A stretch of 64,000 nucleotides of DNA from Hahellaceae bacterium (GTDB lineage: Bacteria > Pseudomonadota > Gammaproteobacteria > Pseudomonadales > Oleiphilaceae): positions 434,001 to 498,000 of the forward strand of contig JACKOD010000001.1 of assembly GCA_024234505.1 (NCBI GenBank), in the 5' to 3' direction. Below, one piece after another: positions 9,347-18,914 of the stretch. A program made the position numbers and the translations under genes. The notes under the pieces are model-generated. The model did not search any database and was not told where the DNA came from. It saw nothing but the letters and a program-made list of their open reading frames with translations. Within the stretch, counting starts at the first letter, position 1. The number at the start of each line of letters is the position of its first letter.

Positions 9347-10692
9347 TGAATTCGTTGTTTGATGAGGAGTCTCATGCGGGGCAGCCGCTGGCAGCACGTA
9401 TGCGACCAAAATCCTTGTCGGACTATGTTGGTCAGGCACATTTACTCGGTGAAGGTAAGCCTCTACGCCAGTCTATCGAGCGCCATGCTATTCATTCAAT
9501 GGTGCTTTGGGGGCCGCCTGGCGTAGGGAAAACGAGCTTTGCCATGATGCTCGCCTCGTTAAGTCGGGCTCGCTTTGTCACGCTGTCTGCCGTACTGAGC
9601 GGGGTGAAGGATATCCGGCAGGAAGTTGAACTTGCACGCCAGCACAAGCAGGCGATGGGGCAGGATACGATTCTGTTTGTTGATGAAGTCCACCGATTCA
9701 ACAAATCACAACAGGATGCTTTTTTGCCCTACGTAGAAGATGGCAGCATTATATTCGTGGGCGCAACCACGGAAAATCCTTCATTCGAACTAAACAACGC
9801 ATTGCTTTCGAGATGTCGCGTCTACATTCTCAAAAAATTAGGCAATGATGAGATTCTGGAACTGCTGAAGAATGCGCTGACGGGGGATCACGTGCTGCTC
9901 GCTCAGCGCATTGAGGTGGCAGATGATGAACTGGATGTTCTGGCCAGGGTGGCCGATGGTGATGCGCGCAAAGCCTTGAATTTATTGGAGATAGCCTGTG
10001 ATCTGGCCGATGAGGTGGCGGGCCGGAAAGTGGTGGGACGGGAAATATTGCAAGAAGTCATGCAAACCTCGCTCAAGCGCTTCGACAAAGGCGGCGACTT
10101 GTTCTATGAGCAGATTTCTGCTTTGCACAAGTCGGTGCGAGGGTCTGACCCGGATGCTGCGTTGTACTGGTTTGTCAGAATGATTAGTGCAGGCTGTGAT
10201 CCTCTGTATATCGCAAGGCGTGTCGTTCGTATGGCCAGTGAGGATATTGGTAACGCAGACCCCAAAGCGCTGACGCTGGCATTGAATGCCTGGGATGTGC
10301 AGGAACGACTGGGAAGTCCTGAGGGGGAGCTGGCCATCGCGCAGGCGCTGACTTATCTGGCAGTGGCACCCAAAAGCAATGCCGTCTACTCCGCTTATAA
10401 ACGTTGTTTGTCTGAGGTTGCGAATCAGCCCGACTATGATGTTCCCATGCATTTGCGCAATGCTCCTACGACCCTGATGCAAAAAGAAGGTTTCGGGCAC
10501 TCTTATCGTTATGCTCATGATGAGCCGGGAGCCTTTGCTGCCGGAGAATGTTATTTTCCTGAAGCACTGGCCGGCACTAGATATTATGAGCCGGTTGAGC
10601 GGGGGCTCGAGATAAAAATATTGGAAAAGCTCACGCGCTTACGTTTGCAGAATCAACAAAGCGGGTTTCAGCGGTTCAAGGTAGAAGACTAG
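9346..10692 (+). CDS. rarA: Replication-associated recombination protein A (RarA/MgsA), AAA+ ATPase
   Basis: A 448-residue clamp-loader-like AAA+ ATPase that acts at stalled replication forks. Walker A is GPPGVGKTSF (about residue 57) and Walker B is ILFVDEVHRFNKSQQD. The sensor region is VGATTENPSFELNNALLSR. The C-terminal MgsA tetramerisation domain contains SVRGSDPDAALYWFVRMI and IARRVVRMASEDIGNADP. The start is ATG 9346, overlapping the lolA stop; the in-frame TTG at 9343 is less likely. Confidence 0.96.
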   Translation: MNSLFDEESHAGQPLAARMRPKSLSDYVGQAHLLGEGKPLRQSIERHAIHSMVLWGPPGVGKTSFAMMLASLSRARFVTLSAVLSGVKDIRQEVELARQHKQAMGQDTILFVDEVHRFNKSQQDAFLPYVEDGSIIFVGATTENPSFELNNALLSRCRVYILKKLGNDEILELLKNALTGDHVLLAQRIEVADDELDVLARVADGDARKALNLLEIACDLADEVAGRKVVGREILQEVMQTSLKRFDKGGDLFYEQISALHKSVRGSDPDAALYWFVRMISAGCDPLYIARRVVRMASEDIGNADPKALTLALNAWDVQERLGSPEGELAIAQALTYLAVAPKSNAVYSAYKRCLSEVANQPDYDVPMHLRNAPTTLMQKEGFGHSYRYAHDEPGAFAAGECYFPEALAGTRYYEPVERGLEIKILEKLTRLRLQNQQSGFQRFKVED

Positions 10693-10776
10693 GTGATACT
10701 GAGATTTTCAACCCATCACCAATGAACTTGATTGTAACTAACGTGAGTGTGTAGAAAATTAGCAGGGGGGGATGAC

Positions 10777-11157
10777 ATGACGATTTCGTTGGCACAGCTA
10801 TTAGCGATTGCCGTGGGGGGGGCATTGGGCGCAATCAGCCGATTTTTGTGTGTAGCCTGGATCACAAGTCACGTGGGTAAAGGGTTTCCTTGGGGAACGC
10901 TTGCCGTAAATGTCATCGGATCTTTTCTTATCGGCATTATGTATGTGGTGATTATGTCAAAACTTCACCTTGAGCCGGAATATCGGGCCATCGTGGTGAC
11001 AGGATTTTTGGGCGCATTTACCACTTTTTCGACATTTTCTCTGGAATCCTTTGAGTTGTTTCATCAAGGGCAGATAGGAGTCGCTTTTACGTATATAGGC
11101 ACGTCAGTTATACTATGCGTTTTGGCCGTATGGGCGGGAACCGCACTGGCCAGGTAG
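10777..11157 (+). CDS. crcB: Fluoride ion channel CrcB (Fluc)
   Basis: A 126-residue membrane protein with four predicted helices. Fluc motifs are GGALGAISRFLC, PWGTLAVNVIGSFLIG and VTGFLGAFTTFSTFSLE, which line the dual-topology fluoride pore. The frame is open from GTG 10747, but ATG 10777 follows a strong purine-rich AGGGGGG site and gives the normal family length. I looked for a fluoride riboswitch in 10693-10776 and saw nothing resembling one. Confidence 0.93.
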   Translation: MTISLAQLLAIAVGGALGAISRFLCVAWITSHVGKGFPWGTLAVNVIGSFLIGIMYVVIMSKLHLEPEYRAIVVTGFLGAFTTFSTFSLESFELFHQGQIGVAFTYIGTSVILCVLAVWAGTALAR

Positions 11158-11196
11158 TTTTTATTCTCAGTGACCTCACAGGAAAAGAATAGTCCC

Positions 11197-12474
11197 ATGC
11201 TTGATGCAAAACTTGTTCGTGCTGAGCCGGATCTGGTTGCCAGCAAATTAGAAAAAAAGCGTTTCAAACTCGACGTTGAACGGCTTAATCAACTGGAATC
11301 CCGTCGTAAGGAAATTCAGGTTCGAACCGAGGATTTGCAAAAAGAGCGAAATGTTCGTTCGCGTGCTTTTGGTGAAGCAAAAAAGGCCGGACAAGATGTT
11401 TCAGCATTGCAAGAAGCCATGAGCGCGCTCAAGTCAGATCTCGAAAATGCGGAAGTAGAGTTGAAAGCGATTCAGGAAGAGCTGCAGAGTATCCTTTCTT
11501 TAGTGCCAAATATTCCTGATGATGATGTTCCCGAAGGAAAGGATGAAAACGATAACGTTGAAGTGCGCAAGTGGGGGGTACCCGAAAGCTTTACGTTTGA
11601 GCCCAAAGACCACGTTGCGTTGGGCGAAATGCATGGATTGCTTGATTTTGAAACGGCTTCTACGATTTCAGGTGCGAGATTTGCCGTCATGCGCGGCGCT
11701 TTGGCGCGCCTGCATCGGGCATTAGCTCAATTCATGCTGGACACGCACACAACCAATCACGGCTATGAAGAAACCTACGTTCCTTATCTGGTCAATGCCA
11801 ATGCGTTATTTGGCACAGGTCAGTTGCCGAAGTTTGAAGAAGATCTATTCAAAGTACCCGGCGAGCGTGATTATTATCTGATTCCAACAGCAGAAGTTCC
11901 GGTTACAAACCTGGTGAGTGACAAGATTGTTGACGCAAAAAATCTGCCTTTGCGTTTTGTAGCTCACACACCTTGCTTCAGAAGCGAAGCGGGCTCCTAT
12001 GGACGTGATGTGAGAGGCATGATTCGCCAGCATCAGTTTGACAAGGTTGAACTCGTACAGGTGGTTGCCCCCGAGCAGTCTTCCGCAGCACTCGAAGAGC
12101 TCACTGGGCATGCTGAGCGTATTTTGCAGCTACTGCAATTGCCTTATCGGGTGGTCGCGTTATGTGGTGGTGATATGGGATTCTCGGCGGCAAAAACTTA
12201 CGACATTGAGGTTTGGTTGCCGGGTCAGCAAACTTATCGCGAGATTTCTTCCTGCAGCAATACACGAGATTTTCAGGCCAGAAGAATGCAGGCACGTTAT
12301 CGAGACCCTGCTACCGGAAAGCCTGCGCTCGTGCATACGCTCAATGGTTCCGGTTTAGCGGTAGGGAGAACCATGATAGCCGTATTGGAAAATTATCAGA
12401 ATGAAGATGGTTCAATACGTGTGCCAGAGGTGTTGAAGCCTTACATGGGTGGTGTCGATGTTATTGGTGGCTGA
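11197..12474 (+). CDS. serS: Seryl-tRNA synthetase
   Basis: This class II aminoacyl-tRNA synthetase charges tRNA-Ser and tRNA-Sec. The protein has 425 residues. An N-terminal coiled-coil arm (about residues 25-105) contacts the long variable arm of the tRNA. Catalytic motif 2 (PCFRSEAGSYGRDVRGMIRQ) and motif 3 (LNGSGLAVGRTMIAVLENYQ) are intact. ATG 11197 (MLDAKLVRAEPD) matches the family start and sits behind CAGGAAAAG; the nine extra codons from GTG 11170 are unlikely. Confidence 0.98.
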   Translation: MLDAKLVRAEPDLVASKLEKKRFKLDVERLNQLESRRKEIQVRTEDLQKERNVRSRAFGEAKKAGQDVSALQEAMSALKSDLENAEVELKAIQEELQSILSLVPNIPDDDVPEGKDENDNVEVRKWGVPESFTFEPKDHVALGEMHGLLDFETASTISGARFAVMRGALARLHRALAQFMLDTHTTNHGYEETYVPYLVNANALFGTGQLPKFEEDLFKVPGERDYYLIPTAEVPVTNLVSDKIVDAKNLPLRFVAHTPCFRSEAGSYGRDVRGMIRQHQFDKVELVQVVAPEQSSAALEELTGHAERILQLLQLPYRVVALCGGDMGFSAAKTYDIEVWLPGQQTYREISSCSNTRDFQARRMQARYRDPATGKPALVHTLNGSGLAVGRTMIAVLENYQNEDGSIRVPEVLKPYMGGVDVIGG

Positions 12475-12526
12475 AATTGCTACCAGTCGAGGCCATGATT
12501 GATTCTGAATTAGAGTAAGGGGCGTG

Positions 12527-13900
12527 ATGGAATTCCTGCCATTATTTTTTAATCTGAACGGTAGTCGAGTGCTCTTGGTGGGTGGCGGAGAAAAAGCTGC
12601 CCGTAAAACCGAGTTGCTGCTTAAAACACACGCACAGATTGTCTTGTGTGCTGAAATCTTGGCTCCGGCATTGCAACAATTAATGGCTGCGAATGCTCAG
12701 ATTAGCCATGTACAAACTTACTCTCCGGATTTGCTGGAAGCATCGGATTTGGTGGTTGCGGCGACAGATGATGCAGAAAAGGATGCAGCGATCGCCGCCC
12801 AGGCACGCCTCAGGCATTTACCGGTGAACGTAGTAAACGATGCGGAGGCGTCTTCGTTTATCTTTCCGTCGATCATCGATCGCTCGCCGGTTATTGCGGC
12901 GGTATCCAGCAGCGGGCAAATGCCGGTACTCACGCGCTTGCTACGAAACTTGCTGGAGTCGACGATTCCGCCGGCTTATGGGCGACTGGCGGAACTGGCT
13001 GCGGAAATTAATCCGTTGGCGAAAAAGCGTTTTCCCGAAGTGAATCAACGGCGAAAATTCTGGGAGCGACATTTAGAAGGCCGGTTTGCGGAATTGGTTT
13101 TTTCTGGAAAGGAAGTCGAAGCCCGACAGCTCATTGAAGATTCGGTAAAAGATGAAGAATATAGCAATGAAGGCGAGGTGTATCTGGTCGGTGCCGGCCC
13201 GGGTGATCCGGATCTCCTGACATTTAAGGCACTACGTCTGATGCGTCAGGCAGATATTGTTCTTTATGACCGCCTCGTGTCTCCTGCAATTCTGTCACTG
13301 GTTCGGGCAGACGCCGAAAAAGTGGATGTAGGGAAGGAACGTGCGAATCATACTCTTCCTCAGCAGGACATTAATGAATTGCTGGTGACTTTGGCCAAGC
13401 AGGGGCGCAGGGTCTTACGTTTGAAGGGCGGTGACCCGTTTATTTTTGGCCGGGGGGGAGAAGAGATTGATCGTCTTGCCGATGCGGGTGTACCTTTTCA
13501 GGTTGTTCCGGGGATTACCGCCGCTTCCGGTTGTGCTGCCTATGCAGGAATTCCACTGACGCACAGGGATTTTTCACAGTCTGTAAGGTTTATTACGGGA
13601 CACTTGAAAGATAATACTTGTGATCTGGCATGGCAGGACTTTGTCCAAAACAGACAAACGCTGGTGTTCTACATGGGACTGGTGGGTTTGCCGGTAATAG
13701 CATCACAGCTGGTACAGCACGGGATGTCACCAGAGATGCCGGTTGCGCTGGTTTCCAGAGGTACAACTCCTGGCCAGAAAGTGATTACCGGTACGCTGGA
13801 AAATATTGTAGACACCATCAAAGGGCAAGATATCAAAGCGCCGACGCTGGTCATTATTGGCGAAGTAGTGAAGCTTCGTGAAAAGTTACAATGGCGATAG
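12527..13900 (+). CDS. cysG: Siroheme synthase CysG (trifunctional)
   Basis: CysG converts uroporphyrinogen III to siroheme, the cofactor of sulfite and nitrite reductases. The N-terminal CysG-B half has the NAD-binding motif RVLLVGGGEKAARK (precorrin-2 dehydrogenase/ferrochelatase). The C-terminal CysG-A half, from about residue 215, has VYLVGAGPGDPDLLTFKALR and VLRLKGGDPFIFGRGGEE (SAM-dependent uroporphyrinogen methyltransferase). Its 457 residues match the bifunctional form. ATG 12527 is preceded by TAAGGGG. The crcB-serS-cysG order is common in Pseudomonas relatives. Confidence 0.97.
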   Translation: MEFLPLFFNLNGSRVLLVGGGEKAARKTELLLKTHAQIVLCAEILAPALQQLMAANAQISHVQTYSPDLLEASDLVVAATDDAEKDAAIAAQARLRHLPVNVVNDAEASSFIFPSIIDRSPVIAAVSSSGQMPVLTRLLRNLLESTIPPAYGRLAELAAEINPLAKKRFPEVNQRRKFWERHLEGRFAELVFSGKEVEARQLIEDSVKDEEYSNEGEVYLVGAGPGDPDLLTFKALRLMRQADIVLYDRLVSPAILSLVRADAEKVDVGKERANHTLPQQDINELLVTLAKQGRRVLRLKGGDPFIFGRGGEEIDRLADAGVPFQVVPGITAASGCAAYAGIPLTHRDFSQSVRFITGHLKDNTCDLAWQDFVQNRQTLVFYMGLVGLPVIASQLVQHGMSPEMPVALVSRGTTPGQKVITGTLENIVDTIKGQDIKAPTLVIIGEVVKLREKLQWR

Positions 13901-13940
13901 CTCAGGCTGCGAAGCGAAACTTCGGATCGTCATGTTAAAA

Positions 13941-13974
13941 GTAAAAAGCCCCGCCAATGTGCAGGGCTTTTTAC
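13941..13974. terminator. Bidirectional intrinsic terminator between cysG and DAHP synthase
   Basis: Arms GTAAAAAGCCC (13941-13951) and GGGCTTTTTAC (13964-13974) are perfectly complementary. There is an A-run on the left and a T-run on the right, so it can stop both cysG (+) and the convergent DAHP synthase gene (-). Confidence 0.85.
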
Positions 13975-13989
13975 TATTTAAAGACAGAA

Positions 13990-15057
13990 TTAACGGGTCG
14001 GAAGAACGTTTTTGATTTTGTCGTGAAGTTCGCGCAGGGTTTTTTCTGTGGTATCCCAGTCGATACAGGCATCTGTTACGGATACGCCGTATTTAAGCTG
14101 ACTGAGATCTTCCGGAATGTTCTGGCTTCCCCAGTTCAGGTTGCTTTCAATCATCAGTCCCACGACCGACTTGTTTCCTTCCATGATCTGATGAGCGATG
14201 TCTTGAATGACCAAGGGTTGTAGTGCAGGGTCTTTGTTTGAATTCGCGTGGCTGCAATCGACCATGATATTGTTTGGCAGTTTCGCTTTGGCAAGTTCCT
14301 GCTCGCACAACGCAATACTCACGGAGTCATAATTCGGCTTGGTACTGCCACCACGCAGAACAACATGACCATAAGGATTCCCTTTGGTTCGAATCACAGA
14401 GACTTGTCCTTGGGGGTTTATGCCCAGAAAACTATGTGGTGCAGAGGCCGATTTAAGTGCATTAATGGCCACGGCCAGTCCGCCGTCTGTACCATTTTTG
14501 AATCCAATGGCTACGGACAAGCCGCTGCTCATTTCACGGTGTGTCTGGGATTCAGTTGTCCGTGCGCCTATAGCACTCCATGATATGGTGTCCTGGAGGT
14601 ACTGAGGTGAAATAGGATCCAGCGCTTCAGTCGCCGTTGGCAAACCGATCTCTGCGATATCCATCAACAGGCGGCGACCGATGTGCAGGCCTTCTTCAAT
14701 GCAAAATGAGTCATTGAGGTGCGGATCGTTGATTAATCCTTTCCAGCCGACAGTTGTTCTTGGCTTCTCAAAATACACCCGCATGACCAGATAAAGAGTA
14801 TCTTGCAATTCGTCGGCAAGTTTCTTTAACTTAAGTGCGTATTCTTTGGCAGCGTCAACATCGTGAATAGAGCAAGGCCCGACGACTACAAAAAGCCGGG
14901 GGTCTTTTCGATCAAGAATGTCGTTAATTGTTGCACGACCGCTGGACACAGTGGCGGATGCCTTTTCAGTAAGCGGTATTTCATTACGCAGGTTTTCGGG
15001 GGTAATCAGGATTTCCTGACTGGCAACATTTAGGTTATCTATCACTGAAGAACTCAT
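13990..15057 (-). CDS. 3-deoxy-7-phosphoheptulonate synthase (class I DAHP synthase)
   Basis: First step of the shikimate pathway: phosphoenolpyruvate plus erythrose 4-phosphate gives DAHP. The 355-residue protein is of the AroF/G/H type. Visible motifs are FVVVGPCSIHD, MRVYFEKPRTTVGWKGLIND, SAIGARTTESQTHREM, HVVLRGGSTKPNYD and the metal-site region NIMVDCSHANSNKD. Which amino acid feeds back on it cannot be read reliably from the sequence, so no isozyme letter is given. It is a lone gene, convergent with cysG, with AGGACAT ahead of the ATG. Confidence 0.95.
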   Translation of the reverse strand: MSSSVIDNLNVASQEILITPENLRNEIPLTEKASATVSSGRATINDILDRKDPRLFVVVGPCSIHDVDAAKEYALKLKKLADELQDTLYLVMRVYFEKPRTTVGWKGLINDPHLNDSFCIEEGLHIGRRLLMDIAEIGLPTATEALDPISPQYLQDTISWSAIGARTTESQTHREMSSGLSVAIGFKNGTDGGLAVAINALKSASAPHSFLGINPQGQVSVIRTKGNPYGHVVLRGGSTKPNYDSVSIALCEQELAKAKLPNNIMVDCSHANSNKDPALQPLVIQDIAHQIMEGNKSVVGLMIESNLNWGSQNIPEDLSQLKYGVSVTDACIDWDTTEKTLRELHDKIKNVLPTR

Positions 15058-15464
15058 TTTATGTCCTGAACAAATTTGATCCGTGCGTTTGTCGCGAATT
15101 AATAGAACTGTCGGACGACCACCTAAAGCGATTAACGTCTCGCCAAAATAAAGTGCGTGGACAGTTTTGATAGCGGGTTTTTGTAGTAACTTGTGCGTAT
15201 GATCCTATGGCACAAGTCCATGATATAAGTGGATCCTATGTTGCTTGATTCAATCAAAGATTGCAACGAATGTACTCGACAATAGACAGTGGTTTTGATT
15301 TGTCGCAATTGTCGGGTAGCTGTGTTTTGACAATGTAGTAAGCTATTGATGTTAATGTGACTATTTTTATGCGTTGTAGCTATTGCTGCGCGTGGGAAGT
15401 TCGCTTTTGATTTTAATTTTGATATGCGAGTTTAACCGGTGTCGATCGACATAAGGGACGCTTA
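15058..15464. other. Intergenic region between divergent DAHP synthase and DUF1631-like genes
   Basis: About 407 bases without a credible gene. It holds a short direct repeat GATCCTATG (about 15200 and 15233) and a palindrome TTGATT-C-AATCAA at 15245-15257, which could be an operator for either gene. A possible promoter toward the right is listed separately. I did not find a convincing promoter for the DAHP synthase gene. Confidence 0.5.
15327..15356 (+). promoter_or_regulatory. Possible sigma-70 promoter upstream of the DUF1631-like gene
   Basis: A perfect -35 TTGACA (15327-15332) is followed after 17-18 bases by a weak -10 (TGTTAA or GTTAAT, 15350-15356). It lies about 110 bases before the GTG start. 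The poor -10 limits confidence. Confidence 0.35.
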
Positions 15465-17228
15465 GTGAGTTCATTTAAAAGCATACTCAACGAATTACGT
15501 ATGCCAGATTTTAACTATCAATTTGAAAAGTCGCTCAGCGCTTACGAACGAGCGTTCAGGGGGTACTTGTGCCGCTATATTAGCGATCAGCCGGATATGG
15601 GACTGGTCGCTTATTTTAAGTCACTTTATCCCCAGCAGGATTTGCCGGTGCTGATGTTTAACAGCTTGTATGTTGCGGATCGAATTCTGGATGGTTTCCT
15701 GAGAAAAAATACATTTGCTGATGAGCTTACAATCCCGCTGGGATTGTTACGCGCGGGTCTGGCTTTTGATATGTCGGACCCTCAAGAGGCGGGGCTCGCT
15801 GAGGATACCCCCTTAATTGTGGTGATGGCATTACTGGAAGGCGTTTGGAATTGCTGGTCGCCGGAACCGAAACGATTGGCGGAAACGGTGATCAAACAGT
15901 TTGCCTTACTGGTCGCGATCGCAGAGCGTCCTGCCCTCTACAGGGAAGCGCTCCTAGTGCAAATAAAGGATTTGGCCTCATGGACGGCGTCCCAGGGATC
16001 AAACCGAGAAAAGGTGCTATCCCGTTTACATGAAACTGAAAGAGGGGCGGCGCTTGCCCGAGCTTCTCTAGTGAAGGCGGTTAGATTGATCAATGAGTTT
16101 GCGGATGGAAACTCGCTGCCATCCGAAGTCATTGATTTCCTCTCTGGACCCTGGCTCGATCTATTACGTTTAGCGGGTTTAACCGAGGTGAACAGTGATA
16201 CGTGGGATACGTATCAGAAATTGACCAGGACGATCGTTTGGGCATTTACCGGGAACGGAAACAGAAATCGGGAAGCCTTGTTTGGTGTGGGGGAAACACT
16301 GACAGACCAGCTGGCGGCATGTTTCGTAGATAAACGAGATGTGAACGACTATCTCGAACTATTTAATCAGCTTTTAATATTTGAAATTCAAGGGGTACAA
16401 ACGCCAAAAATCTCTTTTGATCGTTTGTCGTGCGATTTTGAATTGGATGAAAGTGAGCGGCCGGATGAAGGTTATATACAGGCGCACGTAGCTCACTGGT
16501 TTGTGTTTAAATCCGTTGAGAGTGCGAGTCGCGTGTTGGTCTCTGATTATCTGGAGGCTACCAATGAATTTTTGTTGGTAAATTCCGCAGGTATGAAATC
16601 TGCGTTAGTTCCTTACACTACCTTCAAAAACTGGATTGATCAGCAGATTCTGATGGCTGTCAGTGATGTGTATTCGATTCGTGAAATCGTTTCCGAGACA
16701 GAGCGTGGTTTAACGAAAGTTGCTTCGGCTCAGATGGCTGCTCGTTTGCGTGCAAAGGAAAAGGCAGAGTTAGAGGCGGCGTTGCTCAGAAAAATGCAGG
16801 AAGAAGCTCGACTCAAAGCCGAAGCTGAGGCTCGTTATCGTGCAGAATTGCAAAAGGCGGCCATGCGTCGTGCCGAAGAGGAGGCGAAACGGCAATCGGA
16901 AAAACTGGCTGAGGAAAGAAAAGAAGATGAGTTGCGTAGAAAACTGGAGTTGGAGCAACAAACATTAGAAACCATAGACAATATCAAACTGGGGGCATGG
17001 GTTGAATTGCGGGTGAATGATGAGTTAATGAGAATGAAGCTTGCCGTACGCATAAATGCCACGGATAAACTAATCTTTGTAGATCGCATGGGACTGCGCA
17101 GGCAGGAGGTTAAACGTGAAGAACTGATGGCCCGACTGATAGAGGGTGCAGCGAGAGTACTGAGTGATGGCGCAGAGTTTGCTGAAACGCTTGAACGCGT
17201 TGTCGGACGGATTCGGGTAGGAAAGTAA
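15465..17228 (+). CDS. DUF1631-like protein with coiled coil and C-terminal beta domain
   Basis: A 587-residue soluble protein. The first ~420 residues are largely helical without a motif I can name. Residues about 425-505 form a highly charged Ala/Glu/Arg/Lys coiled coil (many EEA/AEAE repeats). The C-terminal segment (IKLGAWVELRVNDELMRMKL, then KLIFVDRMGLRRQEV) resembles the C-terminus of DUF1631 proteins, whose function is not established. The start is GTG 15465 with AAGGGA six bases upstream. The next gene, 40 bases on, is a PilZ protein. That suggests a cytoplasmic c-di-GMP-linked role, which is inference only. Confidence 0.7.
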   Translation: MSSFKSILNELRMPDFNYQFEKSLSAYERAFRGYLCRYISDQPDMGLVAYFKSLYPQQDLPVLMFNSLYVADRILDGFLRKNTFADELTIPLGLLRAGLAFDMSDPQEAGLAEDTPLIVVMALLEGVWNCWSPEPKRLAETVIKQFALLVAIAERPALYREALLVQIKDLASWTASQGSNREKVLSRLHETERGAALARASLVKAVRLINEFADGNSLPSEVIDFLSGPWLDLLRLAGLTEVNSDTWDTYQKLTRTIVWAFTGNGNRNREALFGVGETLTDQLAACFVDKRDVNDYLELFNQLLIFEIQGVQTPKISFDRLSCDFELDESERPDEGYIQAHVAHWFVFKSVESASRVLVSDYLEATNEFLLVNSAGMKSALVPYTTFKNWIDQQILMAVSDVYSIREIVSETERGLTKVASAQMAARLRAKEKAELEAALLRKMQEEARLKAEAEARYRAELQKAAMRRAEEEAKRQSEKLAEERKEDELRRKLELEQQTLETIDNIKLGAWVELRVNDELMRMKLAVRINATDKLIFVDRMGLRRQEVKREELMARLIEGAARVLSDGAEFAETLERVVGRIRVGK

Positions 17229-17268
17229 GCGTACATTAATACCAGACGACATATGTAGGCGGGGGGTT

Positions 17269-17649
17269 ATGCCTGATCAATTTAATTCAGCACAGTTTGA
17301 AGACAATCAACGGGCCGAGTCGAGATTAAGTAGTCTGGCAAAACTCTACCTTGAGGTTGAATCTGCCATGCCGGGTGAGGGCGAGGCGAAGGTGGTTGAA
17401 TGTGGCGTGGTTGATTTCTCAACGAATGGACTACAGGTGCGATTGCCAGACAAAATTCCCCAAGGCGCTATACTACCTCTTATGCTCGTATTTCCTGGAC
17501 ATGATAGAAGTTACGAATTGATGGCTGAGGTCCGCTGGATTCGTGAAGATAGTACCCTGGGAGGATATCTGGCGGGCTTTTTGCTTTTTGAATCGGATGG
17601 TACTGCAATTCTTGATTGGAAAGTTACGGTCGCACGTTGGTTGGAATAG
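17269..17649 (+). CDS. PilZ-domain c-di-GMP-binding protein
   Basis: A 126-residue single-domain PilZ protein. The c-di-GMP signature is present: RxxxR as RAESR (residues 15-19), and the (D/N)xSxxG motif as DFSTNG about 45 residues later. No partner domain or membrane segment is seen, so it probably acts as a cytoplasmic effector or adaptor. A GGGGGG-rich ribosome-binding site precedes ATG 17269. It sits between the DUF1631-like gene and a polyamine-sensor-like gene pair, all on the + strand. Confidence 0.85.
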   Translation: MPDQFNSAQFEDNQRAESRLSSLAKLYLEVESAMPGEGEAKVVECGVVDFSTNGLQVRLPDKIPQGAILPLMLVFPGHDRSYELMAEVRWIREDSTLGGYLAGFLLFESDGTAILDWKVTVARWLE

Positions 17650-17762
17650 CCGACGAATTTTAATAATGACTACTCAATGGATATTTCTTAGCCCAGGGAT
17701 GCCAGGCGTAGGGCAAGTTTTTCGGGGTGAGCCTGATTTATGCAAAATCTCTGGGGGTTGGA

Positions 17763-18902
17763 ATGAACCGGTGGGTAAAACGAGTGAGTGAGAGCGTTAG
17801 TTTTTTATATTATGCAGTGCAAACTATCAAACGAAGTGCACTATTTTGGTGTTCAATGCTTGTTTGTGTTATCGCGACGTTTCCTTTGCGTGTTGACGCA
17901 GCACAGCAGGTTGCACCTTCCGATGCCGTAAAAAATCTGGTGTTGTACAACTGGGAAGACTACATGGACCCCGAACTGTTAGCGCAGTTCGAGCAGGAAA
18001 CAGGCATTCATGTCGACCAGATTTACTATGAAACTGATGAGTTAAAAGATCAATTCCTGCTTACGACAGAAGGTAAGGGCATTGATCTGGTGGTTACGTC
18101 CGGTATTTCTTTATACTCCTACATCCCCGCCGGATGGTTATCAGTACTTGATGATCAGTTTCTTTCAAACGCGGGTAATGTAGATCAGCGATGGACCGAG
18201 TTTAATACTGAGGCGGCCAATTATGCGGTACCTCTGCTTTGGGGCACATTGGGTATCGCTTATCGTAAAGATAAAATACTGGAGCCTGTGCATAGCTGGA
18301 TGGATCTTTTTGAGCCTAAGCCTTATTTAAATCAAAAGATTATGATGATAGATGACTCGCGAGATTCGATGGGAATGGCACTGAAAGCGCTTGGGTATTC
18401 TATTAATTCTGAAGATGTCGCCGAGCTAAAGCAGGCTACGGCTTTGTTGAAAAAGCAAAAGCCCTTTGTGAGTGCCTATTCGTATTTGAACCTGGGCGAA
18501 AACTCGGAATTGGTCACGGGACGCATCTGGATGGCGATGGCGTACAGTGGCGATGTTCAGTTGTTAAAGCAATATAAACCTGAAATTGAATACGCGTTGC
18601 CTAAGGAGGGCACCAATTTGTGGGTTGATTATATTGCTGTGGTTGCCCGTTCAGAGCGCAAAGTTGCAGCCATGCAATTCATAAATTTCTTGTTGGATCC
18701 CAAACATGCCGCACAACTGTCTTCGTATACGAGTACAGCGACAACCGTGGGCGGTGCAAAGGCGTTCTTGAGTGAAGAACATCTCGGGAATGAATTAATT
18801 TATCCGAAGGCTGAGGCTTTATCTCATTCCGAGAGTTATCACAGTTTATCTTCCAAAGGGGTTCGTTTGCGCAATATCTATTTTTCCGAAGTGAACAATT
18901 AA
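17763..18902 (+). CDS. PotD/NspS-like periplasmic polyamine-binding protein
   Basis: A 379-residue periplasmic solute-binding protein of the spermidine/putrescine family. A long positively charged N-region and a hydrophobic stretch (about residues 27-43) form the signal sequence. The mature part starts near VDAAQQ. PotD-like features are LVLYNWEDYMDPELLAQFEQ, the hinge segment MIDDSRDSMGMALKALGY, and EGTNLWVDYIAVVA, keeping the Trp and Asp that contact polyamine in PotD. Glu of the DDAREV segment is Asp here, and the binding-site Trp of the GMIWNG segment is Tyr. No permease or ATPase genes are nearby. The next gene, 12 bases on, is a GGDEF-EAL membrane protein, the arrangement of Vibrio cholerae nspS-mbaA, so sensing rather than transport is likely. 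ATG 17763 follows CTGGGGG. Confidence 0.8.
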   Translation: MNRWVKRVSESVSFLYYAVQTIKRSALFWCSMLVCVIATFPLRVDAAQQVAPSDAVKNLVLYNWEDYMDPELLAQFEQETGIHVDQIYYETDELKDQFLLTTEGKGIDLVVTSGISLYSYIPAGWLSVLDDQFLSNAGNVDQRWTEFNTEAANYAVPLLWGTLGIAYRKDKILEPVHSWMDLFEPKPYLNQKIMMIDDSRDSMGMALKALGYSINSEDVAELKQATALLKKQKPFVSAYSYLNLGENSELVTGRIWMAMAYSGDVQLLKQYKPEIEYALPKEGTNLWVDYIAVVARSERKVAAMQFINFLLDPKHAAQLSSYTSTATTVGGAKAFLSEEHLGNELIYPKAEALSHSESYHSLSSKGVRLRNIYFSEVNN

Positions 18903-18914
18903 GGAGTTAATGGA

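Noticed and set aside
10693..10776. Possible fluoride riboswitch before crcB
   Set aside because: The conserved riboswitch core is not seen, and the stretch is too short and unstructured by eye.
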